From contig DHGK01000137.1 in assembly GCA_002402755.1 (NCBI GenBank), positions 12,426-27,772 of the forward strand: 15,347 nucleotides of DNA, written 5' to 3'. This document shows positions 7,615-14,971 of the stretch, piece after piece. The position numbers and the translations under genes were made by a program. This stretch comes from Planctomycetes bacterium UBA4800 (lineage in GTDB: Bacteria > Planctomycetota > UBA8108 > UBA8890 > UBA8898). Each line of letters opens with the position of its first letter. The stretch's first letter is position 1. The notes beneath the pieces are model-generated. The model was not told where the DNA came from and did not search any database. It saw only the letters and a list, made by a program, of their open reading frames with translations.

Positions 7615-8514
7615 ATGGAATGGCTGAACTACCACCATCTGCACTACTTCTGGACCGTCGCCCGGGAAGGGAGCGTCTCCCGCGCCGGCAAGCTCCTGTA
7701 CGTGACGCAACCGACGGTGAGCGCGCAGCTCCGGGCGCTCGAATCGGCGCTGGGCGAGAAGCTCTTCGTCAAGGCCGGCCGCGGCCTGGTCCTGAGCGAT
7801 GTCGGACAGGTCGTCTATCGGTATGCCGATGAGATCTTCTCCCTCGGCAAGGAGCTGATCGACACCGTGCGCGGACACCCCGCCGGCCGGCCCCGGAAGC
7901 TCGTGGTCGGCGTCGCCGACGTTCTGCCGAAGCTCGTCGTCCATCGCCTTCTCGAACCCGCGCTGCGGATGCCCGAGCCGATTCAGATCGTGTGTCACGA
8001 GGAGACGCCCGAGAACTTGCTCGCGGAGCTGTCAATCCGCGGTCTTGACGTGGTGCTCTCCGACGCGCCGGTTCCTCCCGATGTCCGCATCCGCGCGTTC
8101 AGCCACCTCCTCGGCGAGAGCAGCGTCTCGGTCTTCGGGCCGGCGGCGCGCGCGATCGCATACCGGCGCTCGTTTCCTCGTTCGCTCGACGGGGCGCCGT
8201 TCCTGCTGCCGACGGCCAACACGGCGCTTCGACGTTCCATCGACCAGTGGTTCGACGCGCACGGCATCCGCCCCCTCGTCCGGGGGGAATTCGAGGACAG
8301 CGCGCTCCTCGAGGTGTTCGGCCGGGAAGGCTGCGGCCTGTTCGCGGCGCCGACGATCCTCGATGCGCAGGTCCGCCGGAGGTACGGCGTGCGCATGCTC
8401 GGCAGGATACCATCGATCAGGATGCGGTTCTACGCGATCTCCATCGAGAAGAAGCTGAAGCACCCCGCCGTCGTCGCCATCACCGCCACCGCGCGCAGGG
8501 AACTGTTCGCCTGA
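7615..8514 (+). CDS. nhaR: LysR-family transcriptional regulator, NhaR type
   Basis: This 299-residue DNA-binding regulator has a winged helix-turn-helix at residues about 5-65 (LNYHHLHYFWTVAREGSVSR, then VTQPTVSAQLRALESALGEKLF) and a periplasmic-binding-like effector domain from about 90 onward. The opening WLNYHHLHYFW is the recognisable start of NhaR, the sodium-responsive activator in E. coli, and it differs from generic LysR proteins. No nhaA-type Na+/H+ antiporter is next to it. Its divergent partner is an efflux operon, and by the usual LysR rule that operon is the likely target, though this is inference. No Shine-Dalgarno site is visible before the ATG. The length matches the family. 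Confidence 0.9.
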   Translation: MEWLNYHHLHYFWTVAREGSVSRAGKLLYVTQPTVSAQLRALESALGEKLFVKAGRGLVLSDVGQVVYRYADEIFSLGKELIDTVRGHPAGRPRKLVVGVADVLPKLVVHRLLEPALRMPEPIQIVCHEETPENLLAELSIRGLDVVLSDAPVPPDVRIRAFSHLLGESSVSVFGPAARAIAYRRSFPRSLDGAPFLLPTANTALRRSIDQWFDAHGIRPLVRGEFEDSALLEVFGREGCGLFAAPTILDAQVRRRYGVRMLGRIPSIRMRFYAISIEKKLKHPAVVAITATARRELFA

Positions 8515-8591
8515 TCGGCGGCGCGCGCCGCGCGCAGGCAGGCACCGGCAATACATAGGATTATTCTATTGGTATCATAGCGATTATCGAA

Positions 8592-8619
8592 TTGTATTTA
8601 TGCGTTCGTCGGCGATAAT
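8592..8619 (+). promoter_or_regulatory. Candidate promoter in an AT-rich island upstream of rnk
   Basis: GATAAT (8614-8619) is a near-consensus -10 box, with TTGTAT (8592-8597) 16 bp upstream. The 8549-8600 stretch is strikingly AT-rich for this GC-rich region, which could act as an UP element. A second, overlapping pair (TTGGTA at 8569-8574 with TTGTAT as -10) is possible but weaker. Confidence 0.5.
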
Positions 8620-8639
8620 GGTACTGACAGGAGGAGTGC

Positions 8640-8702
8640 ATGCCGGCAACGACGTCCAATCATTGCATCGAGCTGCAGCGCCCTCCGCCCCGCGCGGCAT
8701 AG
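8640..8702 (+). CDS. Possible 20-residue leader peptide ORF upstream of rnk
   Basis: An ATG at 8640 is preceded by AGGAGGAG at ideal spacing (8629-8636). It opens a 20-codon frame beginning MPATTSNHC that ends at a TAG and contains a Pro-Pro-Pro run, a known ribosome-slowing sequence, near its end. It lies just after the best promoter match and about 80 bp before rnk, where a regulatory leader would sit. I recognise no homologue. It could equally be a chance frame beside a fortuitous ribosome site. Confidence 0.3.
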   Translation: MPATTSNHCIELQRPPPRAA

Positions 8703-8716
8703 AGACACGCCCCTTC

Positions 8717-8735
8717 TCTCCGCCGCCGGCGGAGA
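8717..8735 (+). promoter_or_regulatory. Hairpin in the rnk leader
   Basis: TCTCCGCCG and CGGCGGAGA are 9-bp complementary halves around a single centre base (effective loop of three or more). The hairpin lies between the possible leader ORF and the rnk ribosome site. No T-run follows it, so it is not a plain intrinsic terminator; it could modulate readthrough or mRNA stability. Confidence 0.35.
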
Positions 8736-8767
8736 TGCCGCCCGGACGACACTCACGCTCCATCTTT

Positions 8768-8776
8768 AAAGGAGGT
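8768..8776 (+). promoter_or_regulatory. Very strong ribosome binding site of rnk
   Basis: AAAGGAGGT is nearly fully complementary to the 16S rRNA 3' end and lies 4 nt before the ATG at 8781. Other genes in the window have partial sites only, so this protein is probably made at high level. The site fixes the start. Confidence 0.8.
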
Positions 8777-8780
8777 TACC

Positions 8781-9215
8781 ATGAACGACCTTATCACCAT
8801 CACGAGGGACAACAGGGAGGCTTTGCTCCGGCTCCTGGACGGACTTGCGGCATCGGATGCCGCCGAGCGGGAGCGCCTGCAAGAGCTCCAGGGCGAGATC
8901 GAACGCGCAACCGTGGTGGACGCGCATGTGATCGACGCCGATATCGTGACCATGAACTCGCGCGTGTCCCTCCGGGACCTGGACTCGGGCGAGCGCTTCG
9001 TCTACACCCTGGTGTACCCGCGCGATGCCAGTCTCGCCGAAGGCCGGATCTCGATTCTGGCCCCCGTGGGGACGGCGATCCTGGGCTATCGCGCCGGCGA
9101 CGTGGTCAACTGGAGGGTCCCGGCGGGCATGCGAAAGCTCCGCATCGACAAGATCCTCTTCCAGCCGGAGGCCGCTTCCGGCCGGCGAAGCGCATCGGGA
9201 GCCCTGACAGGCTAG
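8781..9215 (+). CDS. rnk: Rnk-like regulator, GreA/GreB C-terminal-domain protein
   Basis: This 144-residue cytoplasmic protein resembles E. coli Rnk (136 residues), an RNA-polymerase-binding relative of the transcript-cleavage factors GreA/GreB. A short N-terminal helical part (residues about 10-45, NREALLRLLDGLAASDAAER) would form a shortened coiled coil. The FKBP-like C-terminal domain (about 50-130) carries DADIVTMNSRVSLRDLDSGE, YPRDASLAEGRISILAPVGT and the key signature AILGYRAGDVVNWRVPAG. After that, a 15-residue Ser/Gly/Arg tail has no match. A full GreA would have a longer coiled coil with acidic tip residues, which are absent here, so cleavage activity is unlikely. The gene stands alone between nhaR and the CotH gene. 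The exact Rnk role in this organism is inferred. Confidence 0.88.
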   Translation: MNDLITITRDNREALLRLLDGLAASDAAERERLQELQGEIERATVVDAHVIDADIVTMNSRVSLRDLDSGERFVYTLVYPRDASLAEGRISILAPVGTAILGYRAGDVVNWRVPAGMRKLRIDKILFQPEAASGRRSASGALTG

Positions 9216-9223
9216 GCGCCGCA

Positions 9224-9280
9224 CGGGCGCCCCGCACGTCGCGCGTCGCGATCCCCGGCGGCGGCCGGGCGGGGCGCCCG
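9224..9280 (+). terminator. Candidate GC-rich hairpin terminator after rnk
   Basis: A 12-bp perfect inverted repeat (CGGGCGCCCCGC at 9224-9235 and its complement at 9269-9280) encloses a further 6-bp hairpin. It sits 8 bp after the rnk stop and before the next promoter match. No clear T-tract follows, so termination is plausible but unproven. Confidence 0.4.
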
Positions 9281-9286
9281 CGGAGC

Positions 9287-9315
9287 TTGTTCGGATGCCG
9301 GGCGTCTGGTACCAT
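9287..9315 (+). promoter_or_regulatory. Candidate promoter for the CotH/dockerin gene
   Basis: TTGTTC (9287-9292) and TACCAT (9310-9315) are separated by 17 bp. A start near 9322 would leave a leader of about 40 nt. The boxes are weaker than those of the pnt and efflux operons. Confidence 0.35.
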
Positions 9316-9361
9316 CGCATGATGAGCCGCCGTTGCGGCTTTTCCATGCGAGGTCGAGCCC

Positions 9362-12300
9362 GTGCAGAACGTGCGTTGTCTCCCGGCCATCATCGTTGCA
9401 GTCGCGGCTGCCGTCCCCGCCGCCCGCGGCGAGGAAACCTACTACGTGAGCCGCGGGGCCGACTGGAGCTACTTCAAGGGCACGCAGGAAGCTTCGAATC
9501 CCATCGATGCATGGCGAATGCCGGCGTTCGAGGCCTCGTCCTGGCTGCACGGCCCGGCGCCGATCGGTTACGGCGAGCCCGTCTTCGATACGGCGGGGAC
9601 CCGGCTCGCCGACATGCTGAACAACTACACGACCGTTTTCCTGCGGCGCACGTTCCAGGTGGGCGACGCGGCGGCCGTCGCGGCCCTGCATCTTGACTGC
9701 AACTACGACGATGGGTTCGTGGCGTGGATCAACGGCACCGAGGTGCTGCGCCTCAACGTGTACGGCGCGCCGGGCGACCCGGTGACGTACGACATGCCCG
9801 GCACGCCGGAGGCGCGCGAGTACGGCACGCCGTTCACGGCCGAGCTCCCCGATCCCGCCTCGTACGTCGTTCAGGGGACGAACGTCCTGGCAGTCTTCAT
9901 GTGCAACCGCAGCCTGTCGAGCTCGGACCTGTACTTCGACTGCGCGCTCTTCGATCCCTTCGGCCCCGACACGAACCCGCCCGCGATCGCGGCGCGCGTG
10001 CCCGCGTCCGGCGCCGTCGTTCGGCTGCTCTCGCAGGTGACGGTCACCTTCGACGAGCCCGTCGCCGGCGTCGATGCCGGCGATCTCCTCATCGGCGGCT
10101 CGCCGGCGGCGTCGGCATCCGGCCAGGGTCCCGGGCCGTACGTGTTCGCCTGCGCGCCGCAGCCCGATGGCCTCGTCGAGGTGCGCTTCGCCGACGGGCA
10201 CGGGATCACGGACCTCGCCGTTCCCCCCAACCCCTTCGCGGGCGCCTCGTGGACGTGCACGGTCGATTCGACCCTGCCGCCCGTCGATGTCGAGATCAGC
10301 GAGTTCCTGGCCGCAAACCGTACGGGGCTCACCGATCAAGACGGCGATTACGAGGACTGGATCGAGATCCACAACCGCGGCGCGGACGCCGTCAGCCTCG
10401 CCGGCTGGGCGCTCACGGATGAACCCGACGAGCCCGGCAAGTGGGTGTTCCCCGCCGTGACGCTTCCCGCCGATGCGTACCTCGTCGTCTTCGCGTCCGG
10501 CAAGGACCGGCGGCCCGACGCGGGCGAGCTCCACACGAGCTTCAAGCTCGACTCCTCCGGCGAGTACCTCGGTCTCTTCACGGCGGACTCGCCGCGGCAG
10601 GCGGCCGGGGAGTACGCGCCGCAGTTCCCGCCGCAGCGCTCCGACTACTCCTACGGCCTGAACGCCGCGGGCGAGACGGGCTACTTCGATCCGCCGACGC
10701 CGCGCGCGCCGAACGACGCCCTGGCGCTCTTCAACGGTTTCTGCGCGGACCCCGCGGCCTCGATTCCCGCCGGGCTCAAGGAGGGGACGCAGCACCTCGC
10801 CGTCGAACTCGCCTGCCCGACGCCGGGCGCGGAGATCTTCTACACGCTCGATGCGAGCGAACCGAGCCGGACGAACGGCCTGCGCTACGCGGGACCGCTC
10901 GATTTGTACGGCGCGACGCGCAGCCCGTCGCGTATCGTGCGCGCGGTCGCCTACGCGCCGGGGCTCCTGCCCTCCAACCACGTGACGTTCTCGTACGTGT
11001 TCGTCGCATACGTCCCCACCCAGGCGGCCGACCCGCTGGGCTTCCCGTCGACATGGCCGAACGCACCGGCCGCGGACTACGCCATGGATCCGGAGATCGC
11101 CGGCAATGCGGCCTACGCGAGCCTCATCGCCGAGGGGCTCCGGAGCCTGGCCACGGTGTCGATCGTCTGCGATTTCGACGATCTGTTCAACGCCGTGTCG
11201 GGCATCTACGCGAACCCGACCCAGGAAGGCATCGCCTGGGAGCGCGCCGCCTCGGCCGAGCTCTTCCAGCCCGACGGCCGCACGGGATTCCGGCAGAACT
11301 GCGGCCTCAGGATCCAGGGCGGCGCCAGCCGCACGCCCGAGAAATCCCCGAAGCACTCCTTCCGCCTGATCTTCAGGGGCGATTACGGCGCGACGCGGCT
11401 CAGGTGCGCGCTCTTTCCCGACAGCCGCGTCTCGAGCTTCGACACCATCGTGCTGCGCGCCGGCTTCAACAACTCCTGGATCCACTGGGACAGCGCGCAG
11501 CGGCTCAGGTCGCAGTACCTGCGCGATCAGTGGGCGCGCGACGCCGTGCGCGACATGGGCCGGCCGTCATCGCACGGGTTCTTCGTCAACCTGTACCTGA
11601 ACGGCGTGTACTGGGGGCTCTACAACATCTGCGAGCGGCCGAGCGCGCCCTTCGCGGCCGCGTACCTCGGCGGCGACAGCGAGGACTACGACGCGCTCAA
11701 CGCGGGAGTCCCGGTCGACGGCGACAAGACCGCCTGGAACCAGATGATGGCCGTCGCGAACGCGGGGCTCTCCAGCCTGGCGCAGTACGAGGCGCTGCAA
11801 GGCTACCTCGATGTGCCGGGCTTCATCGACTACATGCTGGTCAACATCTACGGCGCGAACCAGGACTGGCCCCACCAGAACTACTACGCCGCGCGGCGGC
11901 GCGAGCCCGGCGCCCAGTACCGGCTGTTCGCGTGGGACTCGGAGCGCACGCTGGAGAGCGCCACGACCGACGGCCTCGCCCGCCTCGTGCCGGCGAACGG
12001 CGACCTCGGGACGCTCTTCACGCGGCTCAAGGAGAACGCCGAGTACCGGCTGCTCTTCGCCGACCGCGCCCACCGCCACCTCATGAACGGCGGCGTGCTG
12101 ACGCCCCAGGCCTGCGACGCGCGCTGGACGGCGCTCGCCGGGAAGACCGACGCGGCCGCGGCGGCCGAGTCGGCGCGCTGGGGCGACTACCGGCGCGATG
12201 TGCATCCGTACAGCGTCGCGCCGTATCTCCTCTACACCCGCAACGACCACTGGCTGCCCGAGCAGACGCGCCTGCGCACGCAGTACTTCCCGCAGCGCAC

Positions 12301-13909
12301 GGCGACTGTCCTCGCGCAGCTCCGGGGCGCGGGGCTATACCCCGCCATCGGCGCGCCCATCTTCAGCCGGCATGGCGGCGTCATCGCGGCAGGATATCCG
12401 CTCGTGATCACGCTGCCCGCCGGAACGACCGGCACGATCTACTTCACCACCGACGGCGCCGATCCGCGCGTCTACGGCACGGGCGCCGCGGCGCCCTCGG
12501 CATCGCCGTACTCCTCGCCGATCGTGCTCGACGACCCGACGCACGTCAAGGCCCGGACGCTCTACAACGGCGCGTGGAGCGCGCTGACGGAGGCCGTGTT
12601 CACCATCCCGCGGCCGCTCGACGCCGTGCGCATCACCGAGATCATGTACCATCCCCCCGAGGGCGGCGCGTGGGACGCCGATGCGTACGAGTTTCTCGAG
12701 CTCCGGAACACGGGCGCCGCGGTGCTCGACGTGAGCGGCGTGCGCATCGGCGACGGCATCGACTACGTGTTCCCCGAGGGCACGATCCTGGAGCCCGGGG
12801 CGTTCGTCGTCCTGGCGGTCGACGCGGGAGCGTTCGCCGCGCGCTACCCCGGCGTCCCGCTCCTGGGCGTGTACCGCCGCAACCTCTCCAACGGCGGCGA
12901 CACGCTCGTCCTGTACGGGCCGGAGGGCGAGGTCCTCGAATCGGTGACGTATCTGGACGCGAGCCCGTGGCCCGTCGAGGCCGATGGCGCCGGCTACTCG
13001 CTCGTGCCGTCGGGCGACGCGGAGGATCCCAACGATCCCCTGTACTGGCGCCCGAGCACCTTCTGGGGCGGCTCGCCGGGCGAGGCCGACCCGTCGCCTT
13101 CCGGCGACGCGCCCCGCATCACCGCCGGCCCCGAGGACGCGAGCGTGCTCGAAGGCGAGCCCGCGGCGTTCGCGGTCGCCGTCGCGGGTACGCCGCCGTT
13201 CCTGTACCAGTGGCAGCGCAACGGAAGCAACGTGGCCGGCGCGACGGCGGCGGACTACGTCATTCCGCACGCGGCGCCGGCCGATGACGGCGCGCGCTTC
13301 CGGTGCGTGGTGCGCAACGCGGGCGGCACGGCGGTCAGCGTCGAGGCGATCCTCCTCGTCACGGCGCTGCGCGCGCCCGTGTTCCTCGCGCATCCCCTCG
13401 ACGCCCTGGTCGCGGCGGGCGACCGCGTCGAGTTCACGGTGTTCGTCGACGCGTCACCCGCGCCGTCCTATCAGTGGCAGCGCAACGGCGCCGATATTCC
13501 CGGCGCCAACGGCTCCTCGTACGTGATCCCGGCCGCGGGGCCGGCCGACAACGGCGCGACGTTCCGCTGCGTGTGTGCAAACGCCGCGGGGACGGCAACG
13601 AGCGACACCGCGATGCTGGTGGTGCTCGCGGACGAGACGCAGTTCTCGCGCGGCGATGCCAACGGCAGCGGGACGCTGGACATAAGCGATGCCGTGACGA
13701 TGCTCGGGTATCTCTTCTCCGGAAAGGCCGCCGGCTGCGTGAAGGCGTGCGACACGAACGACGACGGGAAGATCGACATCGCGGACCCCGTGGCGCTCCT
13801 CGCGTATCTCTTCGCCTCCGGCAGGTCTCCCGCCGCCCCCTTCGGCGCCTGCGGCAGCGACCCGACGAGCGACGGCCTCACCTGCGAGCGCTTCCCGCCC
13901 TGCGAGTGA
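9362..13909 (+). CDS. Giant secreted CotH-kinase/lamin-tail/Ig-like protein with dockerin-like C-terminus
   Basis: This is a 1515-residue exported protein. A GTG start with CGAGG upstream is followed by a Sec signal peptide (hydrophobic up to about residue 22). Domains in order: a beta-sandwich (about 25-200); a Big-like domain (203-305); a lamin-tail domain (307-400, ISEFLAANRTG and EDWIEIHN); a chitobiase-like segment (480-545, GAEIFYTLDASEPSRTN); a CotH-kinase domain (597-970, LRIQGGASRTPEKSPKHSFR, NGVYWGLYNICERP, FAWDSERTLE); a second chitobiase-like segment (997-1083); a second lamin-tail domain (1090-1215, ITEIMYHPPEGG); two Ig-like repeats (1251-1335 and 1339-1422, both with YQWQRNG); and two EF-hand-like dockerin loops (DANGSGTLDISD, DTNDDGKIDIAD) before a Cys-rich tail. 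CotH-type kinases are known to phosphorylate proteins in spore coats. Activity here is inferred, and surface or extracellular anchoring is likely. No cohesin partner is visible nearby. Confidence 0.93.
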   Translation: MQNVRCLPAIIVAVAAAVPAARGEETYYVSRGADWSYFKGTQEASNPIDAWRMPAFEASSWLHGPAPIGYGEPVFDTAGTRLADMLNNYTTVFLRRTFQVGDAAAVAALHLDCNYDDGFVAWINGTEVLRLNVYGAPGDPVTYDMPGTPEAREYGTPFTAELPDPASYVVQGTNVLAVFMCNRSLSSSDLYFDCALFDPFGPDTNPPAIAARVPASGAVVRLLSQVTVTFDEPVAGVDAGDLLIGGSPAASASGQGPGPYVFACAPQPDGLVEVRFADGHGITDLAVPPNPFAGASWTCTVDSTLPPVDVEISEFLAANRTGLTDQDGDYEDWIEIHNRGADAVSLAGWALTDEPDEPGKWVFPAVTLPADAYLVVFASGKDRRPDAGELHTSFKLDSSGEYLGLFTADSPRQAAGEYAPQFPPQRSDYSYGLNAAGETGYFDPPTPRAPNDALALFNGFCADPAASIPAGLKEGTQHLAVELACPTPGAEIFYTLDASEPSRTNGLRYAGPLDLYGATRSPSRIVRAVAYAPGLLPSNHVTFSYVFVAYVPTQAADPLGFPSTWPNAPAADYAMDPEIAGNAAYASLIAEGLRSLATVSIVCDFDDLFNAVSGIYANPTQEGIAWERAASAELFQPDGRTGFRQNCGLRIQGGASRTPEKSPKHSFRLIFRGDYGATRLRCALFPDSRVSSFDTIVLRAGFNNSWIHWDSAQRLRSQYLRDQWARDAVRDMGRPSSHGFFVNLYLNGVYWGLYNICERPSAPFAAAYLGGDSEDYDALNAGVPVDGDKTAWNQMMAVANAGLSSLAQYEALQGYLDVPGFIDYMLVNIYGANQDWPHQNYYAARRREPGAQYRLFAWDSERTLESATTDGLARLVPANGDLGTLFTRLKENAEYRLLFADRAHRHLMNGGVLTPQACDARWTALAGKTDAAAAAESARWGDYRRDVHPYSVAPYLLYTRNDHWLPEQTRLRTQYFPQRTATVLAQLRGAGLYPAIGAPIFSRHGGVIAAGYPLVITLPAGTTGTIYFTTDGADPRVYGTGAAAPSASPYSSPIVLDDPTHVKARTLYNGAWSALTEAVFTIPRPLDAVRITEIMYHPPEGGAWDADAYEFLELRNTGAAVLDVSGVRIGDGIDYVFPEGTILEPGAFVVLAVDAGAFAARYPGVPLLGVYRRNLSNGGDTLVLYGPEGEVLESVTYLDASPWPVEADGAGYSLVPSGDAEDPNDPLYWRPSTFWGGSPGEADPSPSGDAPRITAGPEDASVLEGEPAAFAVAVAGTPPFLYQWQRNGSNVAGATAADYVIPHAAPADDGARFRCVVRNAGGTAVSVEAILLVTALRAPVFLAHPLDALVAAGDRVEFTVFVDASPAPSYQWQRNGADIPGANGSSYVIPAAGPADNGATFRCVCANAAGTATSDTAMLVVLADETQFSRGDANGSGTLDISDAVTMLGYLFSGKAAGCVKACDTNDDGKIDIADPVALLAYLFASGRSPAAPFGACGSDPTSDGLTCERFPPCE

Positions 13910-13918
13910 GCCGCGCGG

Positions 13919-14000
13919 TCACATCTCGACCGTCATCCCCGGAATCGGCGCCGGGTAGCGGCCGTCGGCATCGGCCTGGACGGGCGCGGGGCTCGATGCC
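13919..14000 (-). pseudogene. Possible C-terminal relic of an unidentified gene
   Basis: On the minus strand 26 codons read DADGRYPAPIPGMTVEM with strong G/C in third positions, ending at TGA (13919-13921). The frame is closed by TAG exactly where the repeat copy begins (about 14001). This looks like the tail of a gene cut off by the insertion sequence. It is short enough to be chance in GC-rich DNA, and I recognise no family. I see nothing else in 13910-14001. Confidence 0.25.
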
Positions 14001-14001
14001 T

Positions 14002-14088
14002 AATGCCTCGGCCGAAATCTGATCGCATCCATTCCCGTAAGAGCCTGCAAGCGTCGCACTTCGGGGTCGGCTGAATTTGTTTACCACA
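14002..14088 (+). repeat. 87-bp direct repeat, copy 1 (probable IS right end)
   Basis: The 87 bp match copy 2 at 14993-15079 with only four mismatches and no gaps, at a spacing of 991 bp. The right edge GAATTTGTTTACCACA is sharp, and coding-like sequence of a different gene starts at the next base. Together with copy 2 this suggests the right terminus of an insertion sequence, with the rest of the element deleted. Confidence 0.8.
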
Positions 14089-14217
14089 TGCGCGAAGGGA
14101 GATCCCGCAGCGCGTCCCTTGACGAAGAACGAGCTTTCGCGCATGACGCGCGCGCCGTTCGTGATGCAGGTGCGCCGGAGTCTCGGCGTTACGCAGGAGC
14201 AGTTCGCGCAGCGCGCA
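14089..14217 (+). pseudogene. Truncated HTH (Xre-type) antitoxin fragment
   Basis: The frame beginning at the repeat edge reads CAKGDPAARPLTKNELSRMT and VRRSLGVTQEQFAQR. This matches the well-known layout of short HTH antitoxins (acidic-proline run, LTxEELxRM, then the first HTH helices RRxLGLTQEEFA). It stops matching after about 43 residues, where the turn and recognition helix should follow. The next gene's stop codon lies at 14221. Both ends are therefore missing: the left by the IS end, the right by rearrangement. The frame stays open downstream but only as a shadow of the YgiT gene. Confidence 0.6.
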
Positions 14218-14220
14218 ACG

Positions 14221-14433
14221 TCAAGACACTTTCGATGCGGCGAATGCCGGCGAGTACGCCTCGATCTTGGCAACCGCCTCGGGGCTGAAAACCGTCTCCC
14301 CGCACTTCAGGCATTCATGGAATTCGACCCCGGGAACCTTGTAGCGCTTTCCGCGGAAGTTGCGTGTGATCGTCTTGCGTACTCGTTTGATGCGGGTGCT
14401 GCCGCAGGCAGGACAGATCTTGTGCTGTACCAT
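14221..14433 (-). CDS. YgiT-type zinc-finger antitoxin
   Basis: This small 70-residue protein probably neutralises the toxin encoded just upstream. The first half shows CPACGSTRIKRVRKT and the second HECLKCGETVFSPEAVAKIE, i.e. two CxxC knuckles binding zinc, as in the N-terminal part of MqsA. It has no HTH domain, so it probably does not bind DNA like full MqsA. I prefer the ATG at 14433, with GGAG at 8 nt spacing, over an in-frame GTG at 14442 that overlaps the toxin stop (GTGA); either start couples the two genes. Third-position GC is lower than in the core genes of the window, which suggests transfer. The order toxin then antitoxin is common for this family. Confidence 0.85.
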   Translation of the reverse strand: MVQHKICPACGSTRIKRVRKTITRNFRGKRYKVPGVEFHECLKCGETVFSPEAVAKIEAYSPAFAASKVS

Positions 14434-14438
14434 GATAT

Positions 14439-14759
14439 TCACTCCGGCCTTTTGGCCGAGACGAGGAAATAGTACGTTTCTACGCCGCCCTCCGCAATGA
14501 GCTTCCCCTTGGTGTAGATGGGGCAGCCGGTGAGGGTCGTGCTCTGGATAATATACAGGTACTCTCGCTCCCGCCGCCGGTATGGACTTGTCGAACGGAT
14601 CGTCTTGTAGATTGCGACCGCATTGAGAATCGACTCCGCCACGTCAAGCGGAGTGAGCCCGTCGGCCTCCATCTCATCGATCGCCTTCGCACTGAACTCA
14701 TATCGTCCAGCCAGTACGGATCGTTTGATTCTGACGAGTACCGGACTCACGGACTCCAT
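14439..14759 (-). CDS. DUF4258-like toxin of a YgiT-type toxin-antitoxin pair
   Basis: This 106-residue basic protein resembles DUF4258 (RelE-like fold) toxins that commonly sit upstream of YgiT-type antitoxins. The N-terminal helix region RYEFSAKAIDEMEADGLTPL followed by DVAESILNA matches the family start (S-x-HA-x-x-RM-x-E-x-G-x-s-x-x-D-V). A beta-rich second half (YLYIIQSTTLTGCPIYTKGK, then VETYYFLVSAKR) follows. The usual histidine of that helix is replaced by lysine and the arginine by glutamate, so activity is uncertain. The ATG at 14759 begins MESVSPVLVRIKR; the frame is open to 14825, but the extra 22 residues are poor and overlap IS-like sequence. Its ribosome site is weak. Confidence 0.75.
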   Translation of the reverse strand: MESVSPVLVRIKRSVLAGRYEFSAKAIDEMEADGLTPLDVAESILNAVAIYKTIRSTSPYRRREREYLYIIQSTTLTGCPIYTKGKLIAEGGVETYYFLVSAKRPE

Positions 14760-14802
14760 TCTACCATGCTCATACCGCCGCAACAGTCCGGAACGTGTCG
14801 GC

Positions 14803-14877
14803 CGGCGCGACGACGCCGTCATCACGCGCGAACGGCTCGGCGGGCTACTGCCGCACTACTACCGCTCCGCTGCATAG
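14803..14877 (+). pseudogene. Probable C-terminal tail of a transposase
   Basis: The last 24 codons before TAG read RERLGGLLPHYYRSAA. This resembles, from memory, the closing residues of integrase-core transposases in environmental bacteria (RLGGLLxYYYREAA). Its position about 200 bp before the repeat edge is where a transposase C-terminus would lie in an insertion sequence. Nothing upstream in this frame looks like transposase, so the rest is deleted. Confidence 0.45.
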
Positions 14878-14971
14878 AACACCAGGATACCACCGCCATT
14901 GCTCCGTCACCGGGCGCCACCGGTATGTCCTGACTCCCCGATTCGCGCTCCTTGATGGCCGCCGCATCGGA

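Noticed and set aside
7482..7616. Upstream extension of the adaptor gene to 7616
   Set aside because: It would overlap the nhaR start and place the efflux promoter inside the coding region; the extra residues are basic and unconvincing.
8600..9322. Plus-strand frame of 240 codons across the rnk leader and gene
   Set aside because: Out of frame with the recognisable Rnk domain and without its ribosome site.
9212..11485. Open minus-strand frame of 757 codons opposite the CotH gene
   Set aside because: Low-complexity Arg/Ala/Gly composition and full overlap with a domain-rich gene; antisense shadow.
10441..13287. Open plus-strand frame of 948 codons inside the CotH gene
   Set aside because: It is Arg/Gly-rich with no domain pattern and is a frame shadow caused by high GC; the real frame carries clear domains throughout.
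13910..14001. CRISPR repeats or RNA gene in the right-hand accessory region
   Set aside because: Only two repeat copies 991 bp apart, no spacer array, and no tRNA-like folding or conserved arms seen.
14077..14472. Full 131-codon frame containing the HTH fragment
   Set aside because: Only the first ~43 residues after the repeat look protein-like; the rest is antisense to the YgiT and toxin genes.
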